Shown: one piece after another, positions 34,469-43,819 of the stretch
Layout: each line of letters opens with the position of its first letter
How positions within the stretch are numbered: the first letter of the stretch is position 1
Source of the DNA: Anaerolineaceae bacterium
Lineage (GTDB): Bacteria; Chloroflexota; Anaerolineae; Aggregatilineales; Phototrophicaceae
Reading direction: 5' to 3'
Length of the DNA stretch: 64,000 bases
Assembly: GCA_002702065.1 (NCBI GenBank)
Contig: NZXX01000012.1
Coordinates: forward strand, 434,001 to 498,000
The notes under the pieces: generated by a model
What the model was told of the DNA's origin: nothing
Databases searched by the model: none
Seen by the model: the letters and a program-made list of their open reading frames with translations, nothing else
Program-made: the position numbers and the translations under genes

Positions 34469-37087
34469 CTAGTTGACTGGTAAACGAATGATAAAGCAGG
34501 TGCCGCCGCCGTCGCGTGGCTCTGCCCGAATGGTGCCGCCATGCGCCTCGACAATGCCCTGGCAGATCGACAGCCCCAGCCCGCTGCCGCCATGCCCGTT
34601 GGTAATGCGGGTCCGGTAAAACTTCTCAAAAATATAGGGCAACTCATCTTCCGGGATACCGATGCCCCGGTCCGCGATGCCGATTTCGACCGCGTCGCCC
34701 TGCTGCTCTGCCCAGATGTCGAGCGCGGTATCCGGTTCGGAATACTTTAGCGCGTTGTCGATCAGGTTGACAATGACCTGCGCAAACAGCACCAGATCAA
34801 CCGGGATCAGGGGCAGGTCATTGGGCAGGTTGATGTGAATGGTACGGTTTTCCAGCCGGTTGCGCAGTTGGGACCGGGCGACGCCGATAATCTCCTGCAT
34901 GTCGTATGGTTCGCGCTTCAGCTTGAGCGAGCCGGAATCCAGCCGGGACATATCCAGCAGGTTGCCGACCAGCCGGTTCAGGCGTTCCGCTTCCATGTAC
35001 GCGCCATCCAGCAGTTCACGCACGGCGGTCGCATCATAGCTGGCGTTACTATCGCGCAGGGTGCTCAGCGAGCCGGTAATCGATACCAGCGGCGTGCGCA
35101 AATCGTGCGAGATCGAGTTGAGCAGGGCGGATTGCAGCTTTTCCTTTTCGCGTAAAAGCTGGGCCTGGCGGGCTTCGTCGCTCAGGCGTGAGGCGTCGAT
35201 TGCCAGCGCGGCCTGCGTCGCAAAGGCGTCGATCAGGCGCTGTTTTTCCAGCGGCACAGGCTCCTCCACCATCAGGCTGAGGATGCCAATCGTTTTCTGG
35301 GCGGTCTTGAGTGGCACGTAGCGTGCGTTGGCGGTACGCATGGTCTGGGTGCTGGCCCCGGCAGGACGGGAATGCTCGAAGGCCCATGTCGCGATGCGCT
35401 GTTCGTCCGGGTCCGGTTGGTAACCGGGTGAGGCGGCGCGCCGGTTTAGTATGTTGTCCTGCGGCAAAAAGATCGCGGCGTCGCTCTGAAACGTTTGCTG
35501 GACATGCTCCAGGATCGTCTGAATAATCGTGTTCAGGTCAACCGAAGCCACCAGTTCCCGGCTGAGCGAATAGAGCTGGGCGGTTTCACGCTCGCGGCGC
35601 TGGGCGGCCTCGGTCTGCTGGCGCGCCCGCGAGGTCAGGTTGGCGATCACCACACCGGTCACGATCAGGCCGACAAAAGTCAGCAGATATTCGGCTTCAT
35701 CGACATGGAATGTCAGTTGTGGTGGCACAAAAAAGAAATTGAGTACAATCACACTGGCAAATGCGGTCATCACCGCTGGCCCATAGCCCAGGCGCAGCGC
35801 GACAATCACGACCGCCGCCAGATAAAACATCACCAGATCAGCCGGGTTCAGCGTCAGCAGCATATGTATCAGGCTGCCGAGAATAGTGATGAGTGCAATG
35901 ACAATGGCGGTCTGCAAGTATTTGTTGAAATGGGGCTTCAGATGCGCGTGGCCACGGACCGGGTTCACCGAGGGGGTGTCGGCACCGCTGTTCATCACGT
36001 AGATATCAATTGGCCCGCTTTGCTTGATCAGCCGGCTGACGACCGAGCCATAAATCAGTTCCTGCCAGCGGGAACGCAGGGGCTGGCCGATAATAATTTT
36101 GGTGATGTTGTTCTGGCGCGCGAATTGAATCAGGGCATCAGCAATCGACTGACCGGTGATGGTCATGACCTTTGCGCCCAGCCCTTCCGCCAGGCTCATG
36201 GTCTGGTTCAGCCGCGCCCGATCATCCTGGCTAATCGACATCTGAGAGGGTGTCTCGACATAGACCGCATGCCAGGGGGCATCCAGTTCTTTGGCCAGCC
36301 GGCACCCCGCCCGAATCAAACGGGTGCTCAGCGGGCTGGCGCTGATACACACCAGCAAGCGTTCGCTGGCGGCCCAGGGACCAGCGATGGACTTGGTCTG
36401 CATGTAGGCGCGCATCTGGTCATCAATACGCCGCGCCGTTTGCCGCATGGCCATTTCGCGCAGGGCGGTCAGATTGCCGGGGCGAAACAGCTTGTGCATC
36501 ATGCGTGCGCCCTGATCGGGAATATGAATGCCGCCGTTGCGCAGGCGTTGCAGCAGATCTTCAGGCAGCATGTCGATCAGTTCCACCTGATCCGCCTCGT
36601 CGAAAATACGGTCGGGCACGGTGTCCTCAACCGTGATGCCGGTAATCTGGGTCACAATATCATTCAGACTTTCGATATGCTGCACATTGACAGTGGTATA
36701 AACATCGATCCCTGCGCTCAAAAGCTCTTCAACGTCCTGATAACGGCGGCTGTGCAGCGAATCAGGCGGGTTGACATGAGCCAGTTCGTCAACCAGGGCG
36801 ATGTCTGGCTTGCGGGCCAGCACCGCCTGCACATCCATTTCGTCGGTGGTGATATCCTGCTGCGTGGCAAGGCGATGGGGCATGGTTTCAAAGCCAGCAG
36901 CCAGCGCTTCGGTTTCCGGCAGGTGGTGGGTGTCTACATAGGCGAGGACAACGTCTGCTCCCTCAGCTTGCCGTCGATGGGCAGCCTCCAGCATGGCGTA
37001 TGTTTTGCCTACGCCAGCCGCGTACCCCAGGAAGATACGCAGTTTGCCCGGCGCCCCGGGTGTGAGAGATGGGGACGATTCATTCAT
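34469..37087 (-). CDS. kdpD: KdpD-like osmosensitive K+ sensor histidine kinase
   Basis: An 872-residue kinase with full KdpD architecture. The N-terminal KdpD domain has Walker A GYAAGVGKT (residues 21-29) and ALVDELAH. A universal-stress-like domain follows (about 245-370), then four helices (DUF4118, about 395-490), a GAF region (about 520-640), a HisKA with SISHDLRTPL (His near 660) and an HATPase (GIADRGIGIPEDELP, GSGLGLSICQGIVEAHGG). It phosphorylates KdpE in response to K+ or c-di-AMP. The operon includes kdpE and probably the small membrane gene upstream. Confidence 0.95.
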   Translation of the reverse strand: MNESSPSLTPGAPGKLRIFLGYAAGVGKTYAMLEAAHRRQAEGADVVLAYVDTHHLPETEALAAGFETMPHRLATQQDITTDEMDVQAVLARKPDIALVDELAHVNPPDSLHSRRYQDVEELLSAGIDVYTTVNVQHIESLNDIVTQITGITVEDTVPDRIFDEADQVELIDMLPEDLLQRLRNGGIHIPDQGARMMHKLFRPGNLTALREMAMRQTARRIDDQMRAYMQTKSIAGPWAASERLLVCISASPLSTRLIRAGCRLAKELDAPWHAVYVETPSQMSISQDDRARLNQTMSLAEGLGAKVMTITGQSIADALIQFARQNNITKIIIGQPLRSRWQELIYGSVVSRLIKQSGPIDIYVMNSGADTPSVNPVRGHAHLKPHFNKYLQTAIVIALITILGSLIHMLLTLNPADLVMFYLAAVVIVALRLGYGPAVMTAFASVIVLNFFFVPPQLTFHVDEAEYLLTFVGLIVTGVVIANLTSRARQQTEAAQRRERETAQLYSLSRELVASVDLNTIIQTILEHVQQTFQSDAAIFLPQDNILNRRAASPGYQPDPDEQRIATWAFEHSRPAGASTQTMRTANARYVPLKTAQKTIGILSLMVEEPVPLEKQRLIDAFATQAALAIDASRLSDEARQAQLLREKEKLQSALLNSISHDLRTPLVSITGSLSTLRDSNASYDATAVRELLDGAYMEAERLNRLVGNLLDMSRLDSGSLKLKREPYDMQEIIGVARSQLRNRLENRTIHINLPNDLPLIPVDLVLFAQVIVNLIDNALKYSEPDTALDIWAEQQGDAVEIGIADRGIGIPEDELPYIFEKFYRTRITNGHGGSGLGLSICQGIVEAHGGTIRAEPRDGGGTCFIIRLPVN

Positions 37088-37132
37088 GCCCTCATTGTAC
37101 CAACACCTGTGATAGAAATTTATTATTCAGGG

Positions 37133-37393
37133 TTAAAAACCTCGCCAGCCTGATGCGCTGTCATCCTGCCACCATTCCGTGCCGGTCACGTGCTGGTTGG
37201 CCCGATGCCAGATGGTCATGGCACCGAAGACCAGCCCGACGATGACGGCATAACACACAATCAGTTCCATAGACCAGTGATAGTACGATCCAATCAGAAT
37301 GACAACCGGTATCGAGCCACCAATCAGCCACAGATACCAGGCACTTCTTTGATGATGATACGCGTTTGGTTGCATACGTCCGTCTCTCGGCAT
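37133..37393 (-). CDS. Small two-helix membrane protein upstream of kdpD
   Basis: A protein of 86 residues from ATG 37393 (ATG 37375 is possible). Two hydrophobic helices (YLWLIGGSIPVVILIGSYY and LIVCYAVIVGLVFGAMTI) are followed by an acidic tail. It ends 45 bases before kdpD on the same strand and starts 77 bases downstream of a TCAAG-N6-TCAAG box, so it is likely the first gene of the kdpDE operon. No family recognised; an accessory K+ or stress sensor subunit is speculation. Confidence 0.55.
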   Translation of the reverse strand: MPRDGRMQPNAYHHQRSAWYLWLIGGSIPVVILIGSYYHWSMELIVCYAVIVGLVFGAMTIWHRANQHVTGTEWWQDDSASGWRGF

Positions 37394-37469
37394 AACCTGA
37401 TGAGGATCTGATTGACCCGATTGTATATGCCTTCGCGTCAAGATGGAGACAAGATCATCGGGCTGTGTG

Positions 37470-37485
37470 TCAAGAAATAGTCAAG
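37470..37485. promoter_or_regulatory. Third TCAAG-N6-TCAAG box, upstream of the kdpDE operon
   Basis: TCAAG at 37470 and 37481, with an 11-base period and the same inner bases (AAGAAA) as the boxes at 33610-33657. It lies between the divergent small membrane gene and lspA, so either direction could be controlled; autoregulation of kdpDE fits best. Confidence 0.6.
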
Positions 37486-37561
37486 TTACGCTGTGTGATA
37501 GAGGCGGGCGTGTTTTGCCCCGTATTTTGGGGGTATTGCAACTGGTCTCAAATGAAAGGCG

Positions 37562-37567
37562 TATAAT
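37562..37567 (+). promoter_or_regulatory. Candidate -10 element for the lspA operon
   Basis: A perfect TATAAT lies 37 bases upstream of the chosen lspA start. The best -35 candidate, TTGCAA at 37536, is 20 bases away, which is long, so the assignment is tentative. Confidence 0.3.
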
Positions 37568-37603
37568 ACAATCGTGCTTTACCGGTATACAGACAGGGTA
37601 ACA

Positions 37604-38140
37604 ATGCGACGCCGTTGGCTTTCACTCTTTGGGTTGATCGTGGTGATACTCGTGATTGACCAGGCTACCAAGCTGCTCGTGATCAATTCCTTATCGCTTT
37701 ATGAAACGGTGCGGCCTGTGCCAGCGCTGGTCCCTTTTTTCCAGATTACGTATAGTCAGAATACAGGCGCCGCGTTTGGTTTTCTGCCGTTTGCGGGCAA
37801 CCTCATTCTGGTGATCGCACTGGTGGTGGTGGTTTCGATGATCTACTTCTACCCGCGCATCCCGGCGAATGGTCGTCTGATGCGGTTTGCCGTCGGGCTG
37901 GTTTGCGGCGGCGCCCTGGGGAATGCGCTCGACCGCCTGCAATATGGCTATGTGGTGGATTTTATCCACTACCAGATTCCGGGTGTTGTCTCCAATGTTT
38001 CCAATCTCGCAGACCACGCGATCGTGATTGGCATTATCCTGATTTTCCTGGAAAGCTGGCTGCTCGACCGCCGCGAAAAAAAGACGGCTGAACAGCCCGT
38101 GCTCGAAAGCGAAACGCATGAAGATGGTTCATTCCAATAA
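37604..38140 (+). CDS. lspA: Lipoprotein signal peptidase (signal peptidase II)
   Basis: A 178-residue protein with four membrane helices. The two catalytic aspartates are visible: Asp110 in GNALDRL and Asp119 in YVVDFI; the family motifs VIDQATK and SQNTGAAFGF are present. It cleaves lipoprotein signal peptides after lipidation. The ATG at 37604 with AGGG upstream is preferred over a GTG 30 bases earlier. It heads an operon whose next gene is itself a predicted lipoprotein. Confidence 0.95.
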   Translation: MRRRWLSLFGLIVVILVIDQATKLLVINSLSLYETVRPVPALVPFFQITYSQNTGAAFGFLPFAGNLILVIALVVVVSMIYFYPRIPANGRLMRFAVGLVCGGALGNALDRLQYGYVVDFIHYQIPGVVSNVSNLADHAIVIGIILIFLESWLLDRREKKTAEQPVLESETHEDGSFQ

Positions 38141-38159
38141 GGAACGGAAAGGTCGATTA

Positions 38160-38726
38160 ATGATTAAGCATATTCGCTGGATACTTGCCGCAGCTTTTAT
38201 TGTCCTGGCCTGCACCTTCAGCCTGAACACAGGCCCGACCGGAGATACAGCCAACCAAACGACGTCTGCCCAGAGCTTTCTACCCGATATCGCTGGTTAC
38301 ACCCGCACCGATACCAACAACATCACGGACGCAATCACAGCTGTCGGCGGTGGTGCATCGCTCATCAGTGGCAACCCGGCCCTGGCCGCCGGCATCGCCA
38401 AAATTGACGATATGATCCAGTGCTATCAGAATGTGGGCGCAGTGGCGGCCAATGTCTACACTGAAGATGACATCTCGCAGGTGCTGCAAGGCCAGATTCC
38501 GAGTGTGGGCGCATTGGCGGTGGTGAATGAGGACCGTGTGGGGCGCAACTTCCTCAACTGTGCCCTGGGTGGTTCGGAGCGGTTTTCGGCGCAGGCCGTG
38601 ACGATTGAACCCTGCTTCGGGTCCGGCACAATCCAGCGCGAAGGCGAAACCATCCACTACATTTACGCCGCGACGGCGCCAGGGCTGTGCCAGTCGTTCC
38701 AGCGCCACTTCGACACGATGTCATAA
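38160..38726 (+). CDS. Predicted lipoprotein of the lspA operon
   Basis: A 188-residue protein with a signal peptide ending in VLAC, a near-consensus lipobox with Cys at about residue 20, then a Thr/Asn-rich linker. The mature domain is small, with four Cys that may form disulphides (CYQNVG, NCALGG, PCFGSG, GLCQSF). GAAAGG precedes ATG 38160. It lies 19 bases after lspA and 9 before the next gene. No family recognised. Confidence 0.65.
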   Translation: MIKHIRWILAAAFIVLACTFSLNTGPTGDTANQTTSAQSFLPDIAGYTRTDTNNITDAITAVGGGASLISGNPALAAGIAKIDDMIQCYQNVGAVAANVYTEDDISQVLQGQIPSVGALAVVNEDRVGRNFLNCALGGSERFSAQAVTIEPCFGSGTIQREGETIHYIYAATAPGLCQSFQRHFDTMS

Positions 38727-38735
38727 GGGGGACAC

Positions 38736-39470
38736 ATGCGCAGCATCACCCGGCTTCTGACCCGCATATTCAAGGACATCGCCGAAGGTCGTCATCTCGA
38801 AAGTTATGCGGTGACGGCGGTGGCGCTGGTCCTGGCGGTGGTGGGGCTGGTGGATGATGCGGTTACGGATAGCATGAAACTGGCGGTCATTCTGGCGGCG
38901 CTGGCCCTGCTGGTGTTCCAGACGACCAAACCCACTGAAGCACAGGTGGACCTGGACTCGGTGCTGGAAGACCGCCAGAGCTTTACCCCACTGCGCGAAT
39001 TTATCCGGGGTGGCAAGGAGTTATGGATTTATGGCCCATCGGTGGGCAATATCCTGCGCAACGACCCCGACATCCGGCGTGAAATTCTCAACAAGGGCGG
39101 CAGTGTGCGCATTCTGATGCAGCATCCGGATTCGCCGCAGATGCATGTGCTGCCGCGCCAGTACAACGCTGTCCACCGTCTCGATGACGATATACAAACA
39201 TCCATGCGCACCTTAACTGGCCTGGCGGGCAGCCTCGAGACGGGCACCCTGGAATTCGGCATGATCGACTATAATCCGGGTTTTAGCCTGGTGGTGGTGG
39301 ACCCCGATGGTGTTCAAGGCCGGTTGGTGGTCGAGTTTCATGGCTACGATACGGACCAGATTACCGACCGGATGCATATCGTGATCACGCGCCAGCAGTC
39401 GCAGCACTGGTTTGAATACTGGGCGAAACAGTTTGACAGCATGTGGCAGGAACGGCGTGACAGCGAATAA
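38736..39470 (+). CDS. Two-helix membrane protein with PLD-like cytosolic domain
   Basis: A 244-residue protein: two membrane helices (about 26-66), then a soluble domain with LREFIRGGKELWIYGPSVG and VRILMQHPDSPQMH. This strand-helix pattern is seen in phospholipase-D-like or nucleotide-sensor domains of membrane proteins. The catalytic HxKxxxxD motif is not visible, so it may be a binding domain. GGGGG precedes the ATG. Its 3' end overlaps the next gene by 14 bases. Confidence 0.5.
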   Translation: MRSITRLLTRIFKDIAEGRHLESYAVTAVALVLAVVGLVDDAVTDSMKLAVILAALALLVFQTTKPTEAQVDLDSVLEDRQSFTPLREFIRGGKELWIYGPSVGNILRNDPDIRREILNKGGSVRILMQHPDSPQMHVLPRQYNAVHRLDDDIQTSMRTLTGLAGSLETGTLEFGMIDYNPGFSLVVVDPDGVQGRLVVEFHGYDTDQITDRMHIVITRQQSQHWFEYWAKQFDSMWQERRDSE

Positions 39471-41475
39471 CAGCCACGCCGCACAGGCGAAGAAAAAGAA
39501 TATAGTTGCTTTTTTGGTTTCATCACCCTATTTAGTCAAACTGCCGTTTCTGATCTTTATGGCTCTGGTGCTGATGGGGCAGGTGCCGCTGCCGACTACG
39601 CCGCCACGAACCGATAATTACATCCTCGCGCCGCGTCTGGGCATCACGTTTATTAACTCAGCGGATGCGCCCATCAGGGAAGAACGCTACCAGCAGGGGT
39701 TGTTCCTGGGGGCGGGTTGGAACCGCTGGCCGCTGTACCGCGAACGGGTCGAGATCAGCCCCGGCCAGTACAACTGGGCGATGTATGACCCGTTGGTTCA
39801 TGAAGACCTGCGCCACGGCCTTAATATCAACGCGATATTCCTCGGCCAGCAGGACATTGCCGGCCTGACAGCCCCCATCTTTCATGATAATACCGATACA
39901 CCCGGCCCCGGCAAACTCATCAATCCGGCCAATACCTGGGCCATGTTTGTCTATGCGGCGGTCGAACGCTACCGGCCCGGTGGCACGCTGGCACAGGCGC
40001 AGGGCTGGCCGCCAGATTGGGGCATTCGTGTGTGGGAGGCGTGGAACGAGCCGGATTTTTCGATGTTCTGGACGCGTTCGGTGGCGGATTATGTCCGGCT
40101 GCTGAAGGTGACGTATCTGGCGGCACATCAGGCGGACCCCAATGCCGATGTGATGTTTGGCGGGCTGGCCTACAGTACGGATAACGCCGACAATTTTCTG
40201 GCGCGCGCCCTCAACCTGATCGCCGCAGACCCGCAGGCGGCGCAGTACAACTGGTACATGGATATTGTAGCAGCGCACAGCTACACGTATGCGCGGCGCA
40301 GCGGCCTGATTGTGGATCATGTCAAAAATATTCTGGCAACGCACGGGCTGGCGCGGCGTATCTGGTTGAACGAAACCGGTGTGCCCGTCTGGAACGATTA
40401 CCCCGGCCCGACATGGGCGGCGAGCACCCCGACCGAGCGTGTGCTGCGCGCCACCACCCAGCAGCAGGCGGCATTTATCGTCCAGAGCGCGGTCCTGGCG
40501 TGGGCTGCCGGGGCCGAAGTCGTCATGGTGCATCAGCTCTACGATGACTGCGGCAATCAGGCCGGCGGCACCGACTTTCCGCCGAATGATGGCAGTCTGT
40601 GCGTGGGGGGTGGCCCCTGCTGGGGCGATGCGCATGGTCTGTTTCGCAACACACGCGAATCATCGTGTTTCAGCCAGCACCCGCTGCCGGGCACGCCGCG
40701 ACAATCCGCCGGGGCTTTTCGTTTGCTAGCGGAAATATTCGGCGTGGGCGCATTTGAACCGGTCGACGCGCAGTTGATCAATGAACGGGGCGTCGTGGTC
40801 AGCTTCAACCGTGAGGCCACCCGCGAACGGATTCATGTCGCCTGGAATCGCAGCCTCGAACCGGTGGTCCTGGATCTGGCGGCGACGGGTCAACTGGCCA
40901 CCCTGTACACCCTGGATGGACAGGATTTCACACTGACGCCGGAAGACGAGTTGTACCGCATCACCTTACCCCCGGCGACGCGTGATGACTTCCCGTTTCT
41001 GGCGGCGGGTGATGGCGCAGCGGTGGGCGGCCCGCCCATGATTATCGTCGAGCAGGCGGTGCGCGATCTGACGACCAACCCGGCGCTGCCGCAGTTCGAG
41101 CCACCGCAGACGATCCCGCAGGTGACTAATCCGAACGTGAACGCCGATACACAGGTGATGCGCCCGACGGTGGACCCCGCGCAGGATGTGGCCGCGCCCG
41201 TCACGACGATGGCCCCACTGCCGGTGGTCAGCCCGGCCCAGTTCACGATTGTCTGGAACGGCCAGGACGACAGCGGTATTGATTATTTTCTGGTGTGGGT
41301 GCGCGTCGATGGCGGGACATGGCAGCCGTGGCTGGAAGACACCACCCAGACGCAGGCGACCTTCAGCGGCGAACCGGGCAAGCGTTACGAGTTCGCTGTC
41401 TGGGCGGTAGATCTGGCCGGGAACTGGTCGCTCAACACCGAACTGATTCCGCAGGCCATCACCAGTGTGCAGTAA
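39457..41475 (+). CDS. Secreted glycoside hydrolase (GH39/GH5-like) with C-terminal Fn3-like domain
   Basis: A 672-residue protein. An N-terminal anchor (about residues 15-40, VSSPYLVKLPFLIFMALVLM) is followed by a TIM-barrel with the acid/base glutamate in WEAWNEPDF (about 198) and a nucleophile glutamate in WLNETG (about 306), the arrangement of clan A hydrolases. The C-terminal 100 residues (WNGQDDSGIDYFLVWVRVDGG, YEFAVWAVDLAGNWS) form a fibronectin-III-like domain. Start is GTG at 39457 after AGGAA. Substrate is probably a beta-linked plant or exopolysaccharide sugar. Confidence 0.75.
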   Translation: MTANNSHAAQAKKKNIVAFLVSSPYLVKLPFLIFMALVLMGQVPLPTTPPRTDNYILAPRLGITFINSADAPIREERYQQGLFLGAGWNRWPLYRERVEISPGQYNWAMYDPLVHEDLRHGLNINAIFLGQQDIAGLTAPIFHDNTDTPGPGKLINPANTWAMFVYAAVERYRPGGTLAQAQGWPPDWGIRVWEAWNEPDFSMFWTRSVADYVRLLKVTYLAAHQADPNADVMFGGLAYSTDNADNFLARALNLIAADPQAAQYNWYMDIVAAHSYTYARRSGLIVDHVKNILATHGLARRIWLNETGVPVWNDYPGPTWAASTPTERVLRATTQQQAAFIVQSAVLAWAAGAEVVMVHQLYDDCGNQAGGTDFPPNDGSLCVGGGPCWGDAHGLFRNTRESSCFSQHPLPGTPRQSAGAFRLLAEIFGVGAFEPVDAQLINERGVVVSFNREATRERIHVAWNRSLEPVVLDLAATGQLATLYTLDGQDFTLTPEDELYRITLPPATRDDFPFLAAGDGAAVGGPPMIIVEQAVRDLTTNPALPQFEPPQTIPQVTNPNVNADTQVMRPTVDPAQDVAAPVTTMAPLPVVSPAQFTIVWNGQDDSGIDYFLVWVRVDGGTWQPWLEDTTQTQATFSGEPGKRYEFAVWAVDLAGNWSLNTELIPQAITSVQ

Positions 41476-41495
41476 GCTGAATCACGCGTTTTGAT

Positions 41496-41795
41496 TTATT
41501 GCAGCGTCAGTGAATCCAGCACCACAGCCTTGAAAGCTTCGCAGCAGGTTTCGACCTGATACTCGCCCTCGATGGCTTCGTCTGCTTTGGAATAGACGAC
41601 GGAGATAAGGCTGATCTGTGCGGATTGATGATGCACCGGGCATTCCATCCCGATGATCCGCTGCTGGGCCAGTTGTTGATATTCCGCCTGAACGCCGGTT
41701 GAGACCGCGTCAATCACGTCTTCTTCCAACTGGCTGGAAAAGGGATGTGCCGGGACTTCATAGCCTTGAAGCATGAACAGCGGTTCGATTCGCAT
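41496..41795 (-). CDS. Hypothetical small protein
   Basis: A 99-residue acidic, soluble protein with two adjacent Cys (ETCCEAF) near the C-terminus. It follows the next gene upstream by 76 bases on the same strand. GGGAG precedes its start. No family recognised. Confidence 0.5.
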   Translation of the reverse strand: MRIEPLFMLQGYEVPAHPFSSQLEEDVIDAVSTGVQAEYQQLAQQRIIGMECPVHHQSAQISLISVVYSKADEAIEGEYQVETCCEAFKAVVLDSLTLQ

Positions 41796-41871
41796 CGCCC
41801 AATTCTCCCGATTGATCGTTATAGAGATTGTAGGGTTTTGCGCTCAAACACACAATAAGTCCGGCAAAAGC

Positions 41872-42669
41872 TTAAACATCCAGCAGCATCTGGACATCGA
41901 GCTGCCATGCCAGATAAAGCGCGTACAGAAACTGCTTGATCTCGGCGGTAGTGGGGTCGTCCTCGGCGCTGACGGTGATTCGGAAATCAAACTGTTCGCG
42001 CAGTTCCGGCGGCATGGTGCCAATATTCATGATCTCATCGGCTTCCATGTCGCGGTGGATGGCGTTGAAAAACAGCAGCAGAATCCCGGCATGGTTGGGC
42101 TGGATGTGCCCCAGCAGAAATGTCATCTCGAAGACCTGATCCGAATTGACCGTCAGTTCGCCCAGTTCGCGCTGGATCGTGCGCTGTTCGCTGAAGTGGG
42201 TGGTGCCGGCGGCGCGTAATGGCCGCACACTGCTGCCATCGTACTTGAACTTGAGGATGCCCTGCCGCAGCAGCAGCCAGACCAGCGGTTCGGTCGGCTC
42301 CGGCAGCTGGTTGAGCATCCATGCTTCGCCAAAGGGCGATAGCGGATAACCGATGCGCCCCATACAGCCGAACGGGTCGCCGGTGCGGTTGGCCGGGCAG
42401 CCATCACAGTACGGTGCCAGCGGGATTAGTTCATCGGCGGAATCAAGCAGGTGCTGCACGATGATGATCTGGGTTTCGTCGCTGCCATCAGCGGCAGTGC
42501 GCACCATCTCGAAACCCATTTCGCTGGGGGTGCGGTCGTCGCCATGCTGCCGGTACAGCTCGATGATGGTTTCGGCGCGTTCACGGCCTTTGATGCGTTC
42601 CAGTATGCCATCGGTGCCGAGTGTCTGCTTGGGCACGCAGTTGTAATCGATTACGTAGTCAATTGCCAT
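41872..42669 (-). CDS. Hypothetical protein with Cys-rich CxxC-N10-C motif
   Basis: A 265-residue soluble acidic protein. A compact cysteine cluster, CDGCPANRTGDPFGC at about residues 88-102, is a candidate metal or iron-sulfur site, with a further Cys at about residue 11. The rest is mixed helix and strand without recognised motifs. It has a GGAA ribosome site and a likely two-gene operon with the small protein downstream. Confidence 0.55.
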   Translation of the reverse strand: MAIDYVIDYNCVPKQTLGTDGILERIKGRERAETIIELYRQHGDDRTPSEMGFEMVRTAADGSDETQIIIVQHLLDSADELIPLAPYCDGCPANRTGDPFGCMGRIGYPLSPFGEAWMLNQLPEPTEPLVWLLLRQGILKFKYDGSSVRPLRAAGTTHFSEQRTIQRELGELTVNSDQVFEMTFLLGHIQPNHAGILLLFFNAIHRDMEADEIMNIGTMPPELREQFDFRITVSAEDDPTTAEIKQFLYALYLAWQLDVQMLLDV

Positions 42670-42972
42670 GAAAAGTTCCTTCTAGTCGTCAGTTATCAGT
42701 TCTCAGTTTTCAGCGAAAAAAATGAGCAAGCCCATGAATAAACGCATAGCTATCAAGATAAGTCATCCATCGCCAGCAGCTCAAGCAACTGGCTAGCAAA
42801 AGACCTTGAGCCTTGCTAAAGCAGGCGGCTGAGCCCCCTCTGGTGGGCTTGGTTTTATGGTAAGCCGTGTGGCTTTAGCCCTCGGCGGCAAAATACCTTA
42901 ACTTGATGGCCATGCGCAAACCCGTGAATGAATTATATTTTGACTGATCATCCTGAACTGACCACCGAAAAC
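42670..42972. other. Intergenic gap without a supported gene
   Basis: The stretch is AT-richer than its surroundings and contains scattered stop codons in all frames and short repeated words (TTATCAGTTCTCAGTTTTCAG). No promoter, tRNA or hairpin stands out. Confidence 0.5.
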
Positions 42973-43761
42973 TTATACGCTGTACCGGTGATTGCGGATA
43001 TGCGTCTGATCTGTTGAAATGGTGACGATATTGAAGCCGGGTTCAGCATCCGGTTCGAGTGTGGTTTCGGTCTGGCCGGGCCAACTGTGGATCTGATACC
43101 AGCTTCCCAGCACACTGCTGTACAGAATACCGTCGCGCAGGGTCTGCGAGTTTTGGTGGATGTGCCCGTAAAACACCCCCCGGATACGATGACGTGCAGG
43201 CAGCAAAGCCGCGTGCAGGGCGTCGCCATTGGCCATGCGCATGAAGGTATCCAGCCAGGGCACGCCGGTTTCGAGCGTGTTGTGATGGACGGCGACGACC
43301 AGTGGGCGTGGGTCGTCCGCTTCGGTGATGCTGCGCAGCCATGCCAGTTGGTCGTCGATGACCGTGCCGCTGGGTGGCGTGGCCGGGCCGGTACTGTCCA
43401 TGCACACGACCTGCACACCGTTGACCTCAAACTGGTAGTGATAAGCAGGCTGAACGGTTTCGCGCTGCAAAAACACGCGCTGGAGCATCTCGCTGCTGTC
43501 GTGGTTCCCGGCCAGATAATGGACCGGATAGCGGATTTGCCCCAGCACCGTGCGGGCTTTTTCGTAAGCGGCTTCATCCGGGTTATAGATGACATCGCCG
43601 GTATGCAGCACAAAATCCGGCTTGAAGGGCAGGTTGTTAATTTGGGCTACCAGGGCTTCGGCATTTCGAGTCGGATGCACGCCACGGTCGGAGACATAAT
43701 TCGGATCGTGGCTGATGTGTGTGTCGCTGATATGCACAAAACGCAGTAGAATGTGGGTCAT
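42973..43761 (-). CDS. Calcineurin-like metallophosphoesterase
   Basis: A 262-residue enzyme with all metal motifs in order: HISDTHISH (11-19), HTGDVIYNPDE (about 55-65), LAGNHDSSE (about 84-92), VVAVHHNT (about 150) and YGHIHQNS (about 200). This layout fits the CpdA-like phosphodiesterase group. It may act on cyclic nucleotides; the cyclic-nucleotide-binding transporter at 25686 gives this some context, but substrate is not proven. Confidence 0.88.
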   Translation of the reverse strand: MTHILLRFVHISDTHISHDPNYVSDRGVHPTRNAEALVAQINNLPFKPDFVLHTGDVIYNPDEAAYEKARTVLGQIRYPVHYLAGNHDSSEMLQRVFLQRETVQPAYHYQFEVNGVQVVCMDSTGPATPPSGTVIDDQLAWLRSITEADDPRPLVVAVHHNTLETGVPWLDTFMRMANGDALHAALLPARHRIRGVFYGHIHQNSQTLRDGILYSSVLGSWYQIHSWPGQTETTLEPDAEPGFNIVTISTDQTHIRNHRYSV

Positions 43762-43819
43762 AATGTTTTCCTGAGCAAGGCCGCTCGCAAACTATAACAC
43801 ACAATTCCCTGGGGGGAAG

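Noticed and set aside
35495-37153. A long open frame on the plus strand opposite kdpD
   Set aside because: It is antisense to an intact sensor kinase with every expected motif, and its translation is rich in Gln, His and Asp as is usual for shadow frames in GC-rich genes.
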